Shown here: in pieces, positions 1-6,140 of the stretch | How positions within the stretch are numbered: position 1 is the stretch's first letter | Layout: each line of letters begins with the position of its first letter | Source of the DNA: Gammaproteobacteria bacterium | Lineage (GTDB): Bacteria > Pseudomonadota > Gammaproteobacteria > SZUA-21 | NCBI GenBank assembly: GCA_027021095.1 | Contig: JALUUZ010000340.1 | Coordinates: 1 to 9,613, forward strand | Length of the DNA stretch: 9,613 nucleotides | Reading direction: 5' to 3' | Position numbers and translations under genes: made by a program | Notes under the pieces: generated by a model | Seen by the model: only the letters and a program-made list of their open reading frames with translations | Database searches by the model: none | Told to the model about the DNA's origin: nothing

Positions 1-1383
1 GTCGTCAGTGTCGACAGGATCAAGGACTACAAAACCGGGTCAGCCGATTTCCGGGCCAAGAAGCAGGCCTACGGGTGGCTTGTGGCACTGGCCGCTGGAA
101 GGAAGCTCAGCGAACGGAAGCTGGATGTAATCGAAGACGTCGCAGACCGGGTCGGTTCCACAGAAATGGCGGCAACGGTCGCGCTGTACCGGCTTAAACA
201 GGACTATTTGGCAGACAAGTTGTCTACCCGGGAAAAACTGAACAACATCCCGACCTTGCTTGGCAAGCTGGAGTCGCTGGCGCAGGAACATGGCGCGATA
301 AATCAGGTCCGTCGGCAGCTGGATGTTTCCCGGTTGCTTGCTCCTTTTCTTGACAGTCGCCCGATGGTGGTGCGCAAAGCCAGGCTGAAACGGCAAAAGG
401 GTGAGATGCCAAGAAACCTGTTTACCAACTATGCGGCTGGTACGATCTCCGAGATACGCAGGCTGCTCGATTCGGCAGCCCGGGGCGGAGTGCCGGTCTT
501 GGAGCTGGCTGAGAATCTCGGCGACTATATGCAGGCAGAGCACAGTTTCGTCGACTTGGTGACGGCTAAGGGCAAGTTGATCAACCTGCCAGTCGCGCGG
601 TTGTTGCGGACACGCAAAAAACGGCTGGCACAACGTCTGCGCCCGGCGTTGCGCCGCGCACTGGTCAAGAGTATCGATATCGGCAGTATCCGTTCCAAGC
701 AACAGGCTGTAGAAAAATACCGGCAGATCGAGGAAAGGGCACGGGTGCTGGAAAGACAGCTTGGCATCAGCTTGTTTCGCAAAGGTGACCGGGAGCGTCT
801 GGTGGTCAAGCCGGTCGAGCAGAATCTGCGCTGGCTGCGGATCAATGAAAAATACCGGTACCGGCTGGCAGTCAACAGCACCCAGAGCCTGGCGAGACAG
901 CGTGGTGCGATCAGGTACTACCTGCAGAAGTATCCACAGGGGAAATACCGTGCGCAGGTGGAAAAAGCCCGCGAGCAGGCCGAGGCGCGCGCGAAGAAGT
1001 TGGCCGAACTGCGTAAGCGCCAGGAACAGAACCTGCTTGCTGTGCTGGGCAGTAAAAAAATATACCGGGGCCGGGCCGGTTACCGTTCAAAGACGCTGGC
1101 GTTTCGCTTGCGCGTAAACAGGTTCAACCCAAAGAGCGGTAAGTTCAGCGGCAGAATGATCTGGCCGGAACGCAAGGGGGCGGTCAACCGGATCGAGGGC
1201 GTGTTCGACCGTAAGGCAATGCGGGTTTATATTACCGAGACCGAACCGGTTAAAAAAGGCAACTGGCATACCGGCAGCAGCTACCGTTTCAGTTTTGCCG
1301 GCGAGAACAAGCTCAAAGGCACACATAACTACCGGCTGTTTATCGTGCGGGCCAAAAGGCCTGCGGTATTGTATCTAAAGTAG
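1..1383 (+). CDS. Large basic helical protein of unknown function, 5'-truncated by the window edge
   Basis: The frame is open from base 1 to the TAG at 1381-1383, giving 460 visible residues, so the true start lies upstream. A GTG at 82 is an arbitrary internal start: the codons before it read through cleanly with the same Lys/Arg-rich style. I do not recognise the family. Visible residues 1 to about 345 are mostly helical and rich in Lys, Arg, Leu and Gln. Around residues 290-317 there is a TPR-like pattern (a segment like AIRYYLQKYPQGKY), followed by a likely coiled coil at 318-345 rich in Ala, Glu and Lys. From about residue 350 the style changes to alternating hydrophobic/polar strands with Gly, Trp and Tyr (SGRMIWPERKG, IEGVFD, SSYRFSF), which suggests a small beta-sandwich or barrel domain of about 110 residues ending at the C-terminus. 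No catalytic motif is visible. The stop codon is part of a REP-like repeat. Coding status is secure from frame length and codon use; function is open. Confidence 0.8.
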   Translation, partial: VVSVDRIKDYKTGSADFRAKKQAYGWLVALAAGRKLSERKLDVIEDVADRVGSTEMAATVALYRLKQDYLADKLSTREKLNNIPTLLGKLESLAQEHGAINQVRRQLDVSRLLAPFLDSRPMVVRKARLKRQKGEMPRNLFTNYAAGTISEIRRLLDSAARGGVPVLELAENLGDYMQAEHSFVDLVTAKGKLINLPVARLLRTRKKRLAQRLRPALRRALVKSIDIGSIRSKQQAVEKYRQIEERARVLERQLGISLFRKGDRERLVVKPVEQNLRWLRINEKYRYRLAVNSTQSLARQRGAIRYYLQKYPQGKYRAQVEKAREQAEARAKKLAELRKRQEQNLLAVLGSKKIYRGRAGYRSKTLAFRLRVNRFNPKSGKFSGRMIWPERKGAVNRIEGVFDRKAMRVYITETEPVKKGNWHTGSSYRFSFAGENKLKGTHNYRLFIVRAKRPAVLYLK

Positions 1384-1400
1384 GGTGCGTTGTACGCACC
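1380..1400 (+). repeat. REP-like element, copy 1 (GTAG plus hairpin)
   Basis: The tetranucleotide GTAG (1380-1383) is followed by GGTGCGT (1384-1390), the loop TGT, and ACGCACC (1394-1400), a perfect 7-bp stem. A GTAG or GGAG tetranucleotide before an imperfect hairpin is the classical form of REP sequences mobilised by RAYT (TnpA-REP) enzymes. The TAG stop of the upstream gene lies inside it. Similarity to copy 2 continues about 11 bp past the hairpin, to about 1411 (24 of 28 positions match 1755-1782). Confidence 0.75.
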
Positions 1401-1447
1401 ATTCCCCGTGTGATTTGCTTTGACAGGTCGTGATTCTGACAACCTCC

Positions 1448-1721
1448 GCCTGAATGTTCCCGCGGCCCGCAAGCTTTTTTCTGCGCCACCTCTAGGCCAG
1501 CCCGCCTTTCTCACCACCCTTCTACTGCGACGGCCCAATGGCACGTCCTGGCTGGCTTTCGCTCTGTCGGAGTGCTCGACATAGTGTCGACTATGCCTGC
1601 GCGCTCCTCGGTCGCGAAAGCCACCCAGGCCGCACCCTTGAACCGTCTCGTGACGAATGGTGGTGAGAAAGGCGGGCTGGGCAATGTTGCAGAAAAAACT
1701 TCCGGACCGCGGGATTCAGGC
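1448..1721. repeat. Long imperfect palindrome (about 274 bp) filling a gene-free gap
   Basis: The 465-bp stretch 1384-1848 has no convincing gene and is dominated by this inverted repeat. A perfect 22-bp pair lies at 1497-1518 and 1659-1680 (CCAGCCCGCCTTTCTCACC...). Outer matching blocks are GCCTGAAT at 1448-1455 with ATTCAGGC at 1714-1721, CCCGCGG at 1459-1465 with CCGCGGG at 1707-1713, and a T-run/A-run pair near 1473-1484 and 1689-1699. Inner arms pair partially (TGGCTTTCGC against GCGAAAGCCA). The centre is a hairpin with stem CATAGT/ACTATG (1580-1585, 1590-1595) and loop GTCG. The blocks stay nearly centred on one point (about 1585-1588), so this is one folded element rather than chance pairs. 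It is flanked by REP copies 1 and 2 in direct orientation. It could be a MITE-like or REP-associated mobile element, or an untranslated structured RNA. Confidence 0.75.
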
Positions 1722-1750
1722 TCCAAGCGAGATCCAGGTGCTTTACATCG

Positions 1751-1771
1751 GCAGGGTGCGTCGTACGCACC
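1751..1771 (+). repeat. REP-like element, copy 2 (variant tetranucleotide GCAG)
   Basis: GCAG (1751-1754) precedes GGTGCGT (1755-1761), the loop CGT and ACGCACC (1765-1771). This is the same 7-bp stem and orientation as the copy at 1380-1400, with one loop change and a C for T in the tetranucleotide. The two copies are direct repeats bracketing the long palindrome. Confidence 0.7.
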
Positions 1772-1811
1772 ACCCGCCGTGTCCACCAATGTACCGGTCG
1801 CCCTGAGCCGA

Positions 1812-1840
1812 TTGTTCCCGGCCTACGACTCTGTTAAAGT
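1812..1840 (+). promoter_or_regulatory. Possible promoter of the M61 peptidase gene
   Basis: TTGTTC (1812-1817) lies 17 bp before TAAAGT (1835-1840, 4 of 6 to the sigma-70 -10 consensus). Transcription would begin at about 1847, almost at the ATG at 1849. No Shine-Dalgarno sequence is visible in front of that ATG, so the message may be leaderless. The match is weak, and an upstream promoter is equally possible. Confidence 0.3.
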
Positions 1841-1848
1841 AACGCGCC

Positions 1849-3636
1849 ATGTTTCCCATTACCTACGAAATTACACCCTCGTCCCCGGAAGCGCACCTGT
1901 TCGATGTCAGCTGTACGATAACAACCCCGGCAGTTGAAGGCCAGGTGGTCAGTCTGCCTGCCTGGATTCCGGGCAGTTATATGATCCGCGACTTTGCCAG
2001 GAATATCGTGACTATCCGTGCACGGTCGAACGGCCGCGAGGTGCCATTGACCAAGCTCGACAAGCAGACCTGGCAGTGTGCGCCATGTGATGGAACGCTG
2101 CGGCTGGAGTACCGTGTCTATGCCTGGGATCTGTCCGTACGCTCCGCGCATCTCGATACCACGCATGGGTTCTTCAATGGCACCAGCGTGTTCGTCGCCG
2201 TGGAGGGTCAGCAGCAGCAACCGTGCCGGGTGATTATCAATCCGCCACCAGGCAATCGCTACCTGCATTGGCGTGTAGCCACCGCATTGGAGCCTGAGCA
2301 GGAAGGATTGCGGCAGTTTGGCAGCTACCAGGCACGGGATTATGATGAACTGATCGACCATCCGGTCGAGATGGGTGATTTTGCGTTGGTCAGCTTCGAG
2401 GTCGGTCAAGTGCCGCACGACCTGGTGGTGACGGGAAGGCAGAATGCCGATCTGCAGCGTATCGCCGCGGACCTGAAGCAGATCTGTGAACACCATGTTG
2501 CCTTGTTCGGCGAACTGCCGCCGATGCAGCGCTATGTGTTCCTGGTCATGTGTGTCGGCGATGGTTATGGTGGGCTGGAACACAGGGCTTCATGCAGCCT
2601 GCTGTGCAGCCGGGCAGACCTGCCGGCCAGGCACGAAACCGGGATCAGTGAAGACTACCGCCGGTTTCTTGGCCTGTGCAGTCATGAGTACTTTCATACC
2701 TGGAATGTCAAGCAGATCAAGCCGCAGCAGTTTATGCCCTACCGCCTCGACCGCGAGTCTTATACCCGGCTGCTGTGGGTATTCGAGGGCATCACGTCCT
2801 ACTACGATGACCTGTCACTGGCGCGTTGCGGACTGATCACGGTACAGGAGTATCTCGAACTGCTGGCCCAGACGATCACCAGGCTGCTGCGCACCCCGGG
2901 CCGGTATCGGCAAACGGTGCTGGAGTCCAGTTTCGATGCCTGGACCAAGTTCTACAAGCAGGACGAGAATGCCGCTAATGCGATTGTCAGCTACTACGTC
3001 AAAGGCGCGGTGATTGCCTGTGCCCTGGATCTGACGATCCGTTCGCGCTCGGCAGGCACGAAGTCACTGGACGATGTGATGCGGGCACTGTGGCAACGCT
3101 ACGGCAAGCGGCGCCAGGGTATCCCGGAAACCGGGCTGGAGGCGGAGATCGCTGAAATCACCGGTGTGGAACTCGAAGCGTTTTTTCAGCAGGCGCTGCA
3201 CCAGACGGCGGACCTGGACCTGGAGGCGCTGTTTCGGGAGTTCGGGGTCGCGTTTCACCTGCGGTGCCGCAGCAGTGCGAAGGACAAGGGCGGCAGGCCG
3301 CAGGAGGCTGGAACGGAGCAGGCGAGTGTTGATTTCGGTGCACAGGTCTCGGCTAAGGGCGAGCGCACAAAGCTTGTCAGCGTCGTCAGCGAGGGGGCTG
3401 CTGAACGGGCCGGACTGGCTGCCGGTGACGAGCTGGTTGCTGTCAACGGGATCCGCGTCACCCCCGCGAATTTCGAAGCAATGATAAAGCGGTATCTGCC
3501 GGGCGACACACTGGAGATCACTGCGTTCCGGCGTGACGAGCTGATGCAGTTCAGCCTGACCCTGCAACAGGCGCAGGCTGATACCTGTTATCTCGAGATC
3601 GTCGCCCCGACCGATGGCTGGATCGCAAAAGCTTAG
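1849..3636 (+). CDS. M61-family metallopeptidase with C-terminal PDZ domain
   Basis: This is a zinc metallopeptidase of family M61 (glycyl aminopeptidase-like), 595 residues, the usual size for the proteobacterial PDZ-bearing form. The N-terminus (residues 1-170, starting MFPITYEI) matches the family's opening beta domain, including the LPAWIPGSYMIRDFAR segment, and this fixes the ATG at 1849. The exopeptidase-type motif GGLEH is at 241-245. The zinc site is HEYFH at 279-283, continuing TWNVK as is typical of the family, with the third ligand Glu313 in the segment WVFEGITSYY. Residues 320-480 form the helical C-terminal part of the catalytic region. A PDZ domain spans about 507-572 (AERAGLAAGDELVAVNG). 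No signal peptide or TM segment is seen, so it is predicted cytoplasmic. The exact substrate is unknown; family members cleave N-terminal Gly or Ala. It stands alone between repeat elements and is convergent with the Sel1 gene. Its TAG stop overlaps the start of a repeat copy. Confidence 0.93.
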   Translation: MFPITYEITPSSPEAHLFDVSCTITTPAVEGQVVSLPAWIPGSYMIRDFARNIVTIRARSNGREVPLTKLDKQTWQCAPCDGTLRLEYRVYAWDLSVRSAHLDTTHGFFNGTSVFVAVEGQQQQPCRVIINPPPGNRYLHWRVATALEPEQEGLRQFGSYQARDYDELIDHPVEMGDFALVSFEVGQVPHDLVVTGRQNADLQRIAADLKQICEHHVALFGELPPMQRYVFLVMCVGDGYGGLEHRASCSLLCSRADLPARHETGISEDYRRFLGLCSHEYFHTWNVKQIKPQQFMPYRLDRESYTRLLWVFEGITSYYDDLSLARCGLITVQEYLELLAQTITRLLRTPGRYRQTVLESSFDAWTKFYKQDENAANAIVSYYVKGAVIACALDLTIRSRSAGTKSLDDVMRALWQRYGKRRQGIPETGLEAEIAEITGVELEAFFQQALHQTADLDLEALFREFGVAFHLRCRSSAKDKGGRPQEAGTEQASVDFGAQVSAKGERTKLVSVVSEGAAERAGLAAGDELVAVNGIRVTPANFEAMIKRYLPGDTLEITAFRRDELMQFSLTLQQAQADTCYLEIVAPTDGWIAKA

Positions 3637-3706
3637 TCCGCATTTCTCACCACCCTTCTACTGCGACGGCGCAATGGCACGCCCTGGCTGGCTTTCGCTC
3701 TGTCGG
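3635..3706 (+). repeat. Second partial copy of the palindrome arm
   Basis: Positions 3635-3706 match the left palindrome arm at 1499-1570 at 68 of 72 positions with no gaps; the core 3643-3706 differs at only two bases. Similarity begins inside the TAG stop of the M61 gene and ends abruptly at CTGTCGG. After that this copy has no matching right arm. It has instead a local hairpin (GCTGGCT near 3689 with AGCCAGC ending at about 3714) and a small GCATC/GATGC hairpin near 3720-3736. Lying between convergent genes, these hairpins may also help end transcription, though no clear U-tract follows. Confidence 0.8.
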
Positions 3707-3753
3707 CGAGCCAGCAAAGCATCTTCGGGTGATGCGATGTGTTCCCTCGTGGT

Positions 3754-3774
3754 GGCGCGTACAACGCACCCTAC
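3754..3774 (-). repeat. REP-like element, copy 3 (inverted)
   Basis: Read on the minus strand: GTAG, GGTGCGT, loop TGT, ACGCGCC. It differs from copy 1 by one stem base. As with copy 1, the TAG of the tetranucleotide serves as the stop codon of the gene ending there (the Sel1-repeat gene, minus strand). It is oriented opposite to copies 1 and 2. Confidence 0.72.
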
Positions 3775-4781
3775 TGCTTGGTATAGCGCCGTATCTTCAG
3801 ATCCTTGGTGGTACAGTTGATCAGCCGGCGGTTGACGACATGGCAGCGCAGCTGGCTGGATTCTTTCTGCCAGCCCATGGCCGGGATGTCTGCGTCCGGT
3901 TCCGGGTCGTCCGGGTCGTTTGGCAGCACGAACAGGTAGTTTTTCCGGTAGGTGACGTTAAAACTGCCCCGGGACGTGAAATTGGTATAGGACGACTCGA
4001 CTTGGTAGGAGATTTCCGCGCTTTTCGTTTTTGTCTTCAGGCGTGCGGTCAGGCATTTTGCCTGTTTCTCGCTGACTGTGCACTTGGTGATCGCGGACGG
4101 AAGCTCTTCGGCCGGTTTGCCGTTATAGACCCATTTTCCGGCGAACAGTATCCGCCGAGAGTTATAGGATTTCGACTTGGTCGGCGCCAGTGGTTTTGGC
4201 GGCGGACGGTTTCCAGCCGTCGGTTTCGAGGCAGGCTTGGCATCGGGTTTTCTGTCTGCCGTGTTACGCCTGCTTTTCTTGATCGCCTTCTGCACTTTAC
4301 GTACTTCACGTGCCGCCGCAAGAAAATCCAGGCTTTCGGCGCGCTTCAGCCAGAACAGTGCACGTTCGTTGTTCTTGCGCACCCCTCTGCCTTCAAAATA
4401 CATTTTTCCGAGATAGTACTGGGCTTCGGCATGCTGGCGCTTGGCAGCCATCGCAAACCACTTGAATGCCTTACCATAGTTCCTCGAACCGTCCTTGTTG
4501 AAGTAGTAGATCATGCCAAGCTTGTGCGCGGCCTTGACATAACCCTGGTCGGCGGATTTTTTGAACCACTTGATTGCCTTGGCGATATTGACCTTGACTT
4601 CATTGCCACGCAGGTATGCGTTGCCAAGCTTGTATTGTGCACGCTTGTTGCCGTTTTCTGCCTGTTTTTTCCAGCGGTTGAAACGCTGGTCGAACAAGGT
4701 GTCCGCAGCAAACGACACAGCGGTGATACCGGCAAGCAGCAGCATAGTGCACAGCGAGAATATTCTGATTGTTTTTTTCAT
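3771..4781 (-). CDS. Exported Sel1-repeat protein with a cysteine-containing C-terminal domain
   Basis: The product has 336 residues. It opens with a Sec signal peptide (MKKTIRIF, a hydrophobic run, then SFA before AD; cleavage after about residue 25), which supports the ATG at 4779-4781. Three Sel1-like repeats follow at about 46-81, 82-117 and 118-153, with the expected A-x-LG-x-Y, G-x-GV and A-x-W-F-x-x-A pattern; these are TPR-like helical protein-binding repeats. A Lys/Arg/Pro-rich linker spans about 160-205. The last 130 or so residues form a separate domain I do not recognise. It is strand-rich, with Cys near 233, 242, 312 and 322 that could form two disulfides in the periplasm, and an acidic Asp/Pro loop (DPDDPEPDAD). 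It is probably a periplasmic scaffold or adaptor; the partner is unknown. No strong Shine-Dalgarno precedes the start. It is transcribed divergently from birA and convergent with the M61 gene, and its TAG stop lies in a REP element. Confidence 0.9.
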   Translation of the reverse strand: MKKTIRIFSLCTMLLLAGITAVSFAADTLFDQRFNRWKKQAENGNKRAQYKLGNAYLRGNEVKVNIAKAIKWFKKSADQGYVKAAHKLGMIYYFNKDGSRNYGKAFKWFAMAAKRQHAEAQYYLGKMYFEGRGVRKNNERALFWLKRAESLDFLAAAREVRKVQKAIKKSRRNTADRKPDAKPASKPTAGNRPPPKPLAPTKSKSYNSRRILFAGKWVYNGKPAEELPSAITKCTVSEKQAKCLTARLKTKTKSAEISYQVESSYTNFTSRGSFNVTYRKNYLFVLPNDPDDPEPDADIPAMGWQKESSQLRCHVVNRRLINCTTKDLKIRRYTKQ

Positions 4782-4894
4782 GGTATTTTCTGGTTGAGTG
4801 TTTTTTCCGTCGAATGCCTGAATTCTCTGGAATTAGCGACGCGACAGGAAATAGCTTGAATTAGTTTCCCTGTTATTTTTATGTCATAAACTGT

Positions 4895-4924
4895 CTGGCT
4901 CGTTATACGTATTGTCTCAGCCAG
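4895..4924. promoter_or_regulatory. Operator-like dyad near the Sel1 gene transcription start
   Basis: CTGGCT (4895-4900) and AGCCAG (4919-4924) form a perfect inverted pair around the 8-bp palindrome ATACGTAT (4905-4912), with nearly the same centre. It lies at the predicted minus-strand transcription start, where a repressor could act. No known regulator consensus is recognised. Confidence 0.3.
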
Positions 4925-4929
4925 AACAT

Positions 4930-4958
4930 GTGATAAAGCATCTGACGCGAAAAGTCAA
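4930..4958 (-). promoter_or_regulatory. Candidate sigma-70 promoter for the Sel1-repeat gene
   Basis: On the minus strand, TTGACT (4958-4953) is followed by a 17-bp spacer and TATCAC (4935-4930). The -35 box matches 5 of 6 and the -10 box 4 of 6, with ideal spacing. The predicted start near 4923 would give a 5' leader of about 140 nt before the ATG. Confidence 0.45.
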
Positions 4959-4987
4959 TTTATCGCCAACGCTATCACCGGTATAAT
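4959..4987 (+). promoter_or_regulatory. Candidate sigma-70 promoter toward birA
   Basis: A perfect TATAAT (4982-4987) lies 17 bp after TTTATC (4959-4964, 3 of 6 to consensus). The start would be near 4994, about 145 nt before the birA ATG. It abuts the divergent Sel1 promoter at 4958/4959, so the two could compete. A second, weaker candidate for birA is TTGTTC (5006-5011) with TATATA (5028-5033), spacing 16. Confidence 0.42.
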
Positions 4988-4990
4988 CAA

Positions 4991-5050
4991 AAGCACTGTT
5001 TTTCATTGTTCTTTGTTCTGATTAAATTATATACAATGATTCCAGTGCTT
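4991..5050. repeat. Inverted repeat AAGCACTG / CAGTGCTT upstream of birA
   Basis: A perfect 8-bp pair (4991-4998 and 5043-5050) is separated by 44 bp of very AT-rich DNA that includes the second birA promoter candidate. It could be paired half-sites of a regulator or a weak RNA stem; the long spacer makes chance possible. Confidence 0.3.
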
Positions 5051-5053
5051 GGC

Positions 5054-5101
5054 AAACACTATTTCCCCGCAAAAAATATTTTTATTGTGGCAGCAGTGTT
5101 T
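5054..5101. promoter_or_regulatory. Nested dyad immediately upstream of birA
   Basis: AAACACT (5054-5060) pairs with AGTGTTT (5095-5101). Nested between them is an A-run/T-run (5072-5083), partly flanked by CCCC and GTGG. In RNA this could form a stem ending in a short U-run about 37 nt before the ATG, either an attenuator-like element or the terminator of an unseen short transcript. No evidence decides between these. Confidence 0.3.
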
Positions 5102-5138
5102 TTAAGTCAGTTTCAACGCCCGCCACAAGGGATTCTCT

Positions 5139-6140
5139 ATGCCGATTGCCGTTTTACAGATTCTTGCTGATGGCCTGCTGCATTCCGGACAGGAGATCGC
5201 CGCCCGGCTGGGTGTCAGCCGGGCGGCGGTGTGGAAACAGGTAAAGAAAATCGAGGCGTGGGGGCTGGAAGTCGCCGCCGTGCCCGGACGTGGGTACCGG
5301 CTCAAGCATTCGTTGGAGCTGTTGCAGCAGCCGCAGATCGCTGCCGGTATGGATCCAGGTTACCGTGGCCTGTATCGGCAGCTTGAAGTGCACCAGGTCT
5401 TGGCGTCCACGAATGACTACTTGAAATCCAGCTACGGGCCACCTCAGGACGAAACAGTGGCAGGCAAGCCGGCGCAGGCCTGTTTTGCTGAGTTCCAAAC
5501 GCATGGCCGCGGGCGCCGGGGGCGCAACTGGTTTGCTCCCTATGCCGGGGCACTTTGTTTTTCCGTGTCATGGAGATACGAGACCAACCCGATGTCGCTG
5601 AACGGCCTCAGCCTGGCGGTCGGGACGGAACTCGTTGCTGCACTCAGAAAAATGGGAATCACTGCCGCCGGTTTAAAATGGCCCAACGATATCTATTGGC
5701 AGGGGCGCAAACTTGGGGGGATCCTGTTCGAGGTTGCCGGCGAGGAGTCGGGTCCCTGTGTTGCGATCGCCGGTGTTGGCTTGAACTACCGGATTTCACC
5801 CGGTACTGCGAGGCAGATCGACCAGGACTGGGTCGATTTGTCGCAGATCAGTGCCGCCGGCGCGACCCCGCTGCCTGCCAGGAACATGCTGGCCGTACGG
5901 CTGCTCGAGGCGGTGTCTGGCGCCATGCATGGTTTCGATGCCAGCCGGTTGGCGGCCTACCTGGAACGCTGGCGCGAACTGGACTGCTGCGCTGGTCGCA
6001 GGGTCTGCCTGAGCATGCCACAGGCCCGGATCGAGGGCCTGGCGCGCGGTGTCGATGAATACGGGCGGTTGGTGCTGGAAACCAGTTCCGGGCTCAGGTG
6101 CTTTGCCTCGGGTGAGGTCAGTTTACGGATAGAGCCGTGA
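5139..6140 (+). CDS. birA: Bifunctional biotin--[biotin carboxyl carrier protein] ligase / biotin repressor
   Basis: BirA makes biotinyl-5'-AMP from biotin and ATP and transfers biotin to the carrier lysine of acetyl-CoA carboxylase; in bifunctional forms the loaded protein also represses biotin genes. The protein has 333 residues, close to the bifunctional type (E. coli about 320). Residues 1-60 form a winged helix-turn-helix (QEIAARLGVSRAAVWKQVKKIE, then the wing GRGYRL). The central ligase domain carries the biotinyl-AMP loop GRGRRGR at 123-129 and KWPNDI at 180-185, whose Lys180 matches the catalytic lysine, followed by GRKLGGIL. The C-terminal SH3-like cap spans about 285-333 and ends in a GEVSLR segment. 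The ATG at 5139 has a good Shine-Dalgarno (AAGGGA, 5127-5132), and the product begins directly with the DNA-binding domain. Its stop overlaps the coaX start. The repressor domain implies biotin gene control elsewhere in the genome. Confidence 0.97.
   Translation: MPIAVLQILADGLLHSGQEIAARLGVSRAAVWKQVKKIEAWGLEVAAVPGRGYRLKHSLELLQQPQIAAGMDPGYRGLYRQLEVHQVLASTNDYLKSSYGPPQDETVAGKPAQACFAEFQTHGRGRRGRNWFAPYAGALCFSVSWRYETNPMSLNGLSLAVGTELVAALRKMGITAAGLKWPNDIYWQGRKLGGILFEVAGEESGPCVAIAGVGLNYRISPGTARQIDQDWVDLSQISAAGATPLPARNMLAVRLLEAVSGAMHGFDASRLAAYLERWRELDCCAGRRVCLSMPQARIEGLARGVDEYGRLVLETSSGLRCFASGEVSLRIEP

Larger units (their letters stand above)
4782..5138. other. Divergent AT-rich intergenic region between the Sel1 gene and birA
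   Basis: This 357-bp gap is much more AT-rich than the genes on either side. I see no open reading frame with coding character and no RNA gene. It holds promoter candidates for both directions and three dyads, listed separately. No sequence resembling the E. coli biotin operator (TTGTAAACC / GGTTTACAA arms) is visible, so BirA autoregulation is not supported. Confidence 0.7.

Noticed and set aside
82..84. GTG at 82 as start of the first gene
   Set aside because: The same frame is open back to base 1 with similar residue composition, so the gene is more likely cut by the window edge than started here.
1572..1937. Plus-strand 121-codon frame in the palindrome region
   Set aside because: It is built from the right arm of the inverted repeat and runs into the M61 gene in another frame; composition is not protein-like and no ribosome-binding site is present.
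3729..4859. Long plus-strand open frame (376 codons) opposite the Sel1 gene
   Set aside because: It lies fully antisense to a gene with a signal peptide and clear Sel1 repeats. Its translation has no recognisable domain and is rich in Cys/Phe/Arg, as expected for a shadow frame. It also crosses the REP and the intergenic region.
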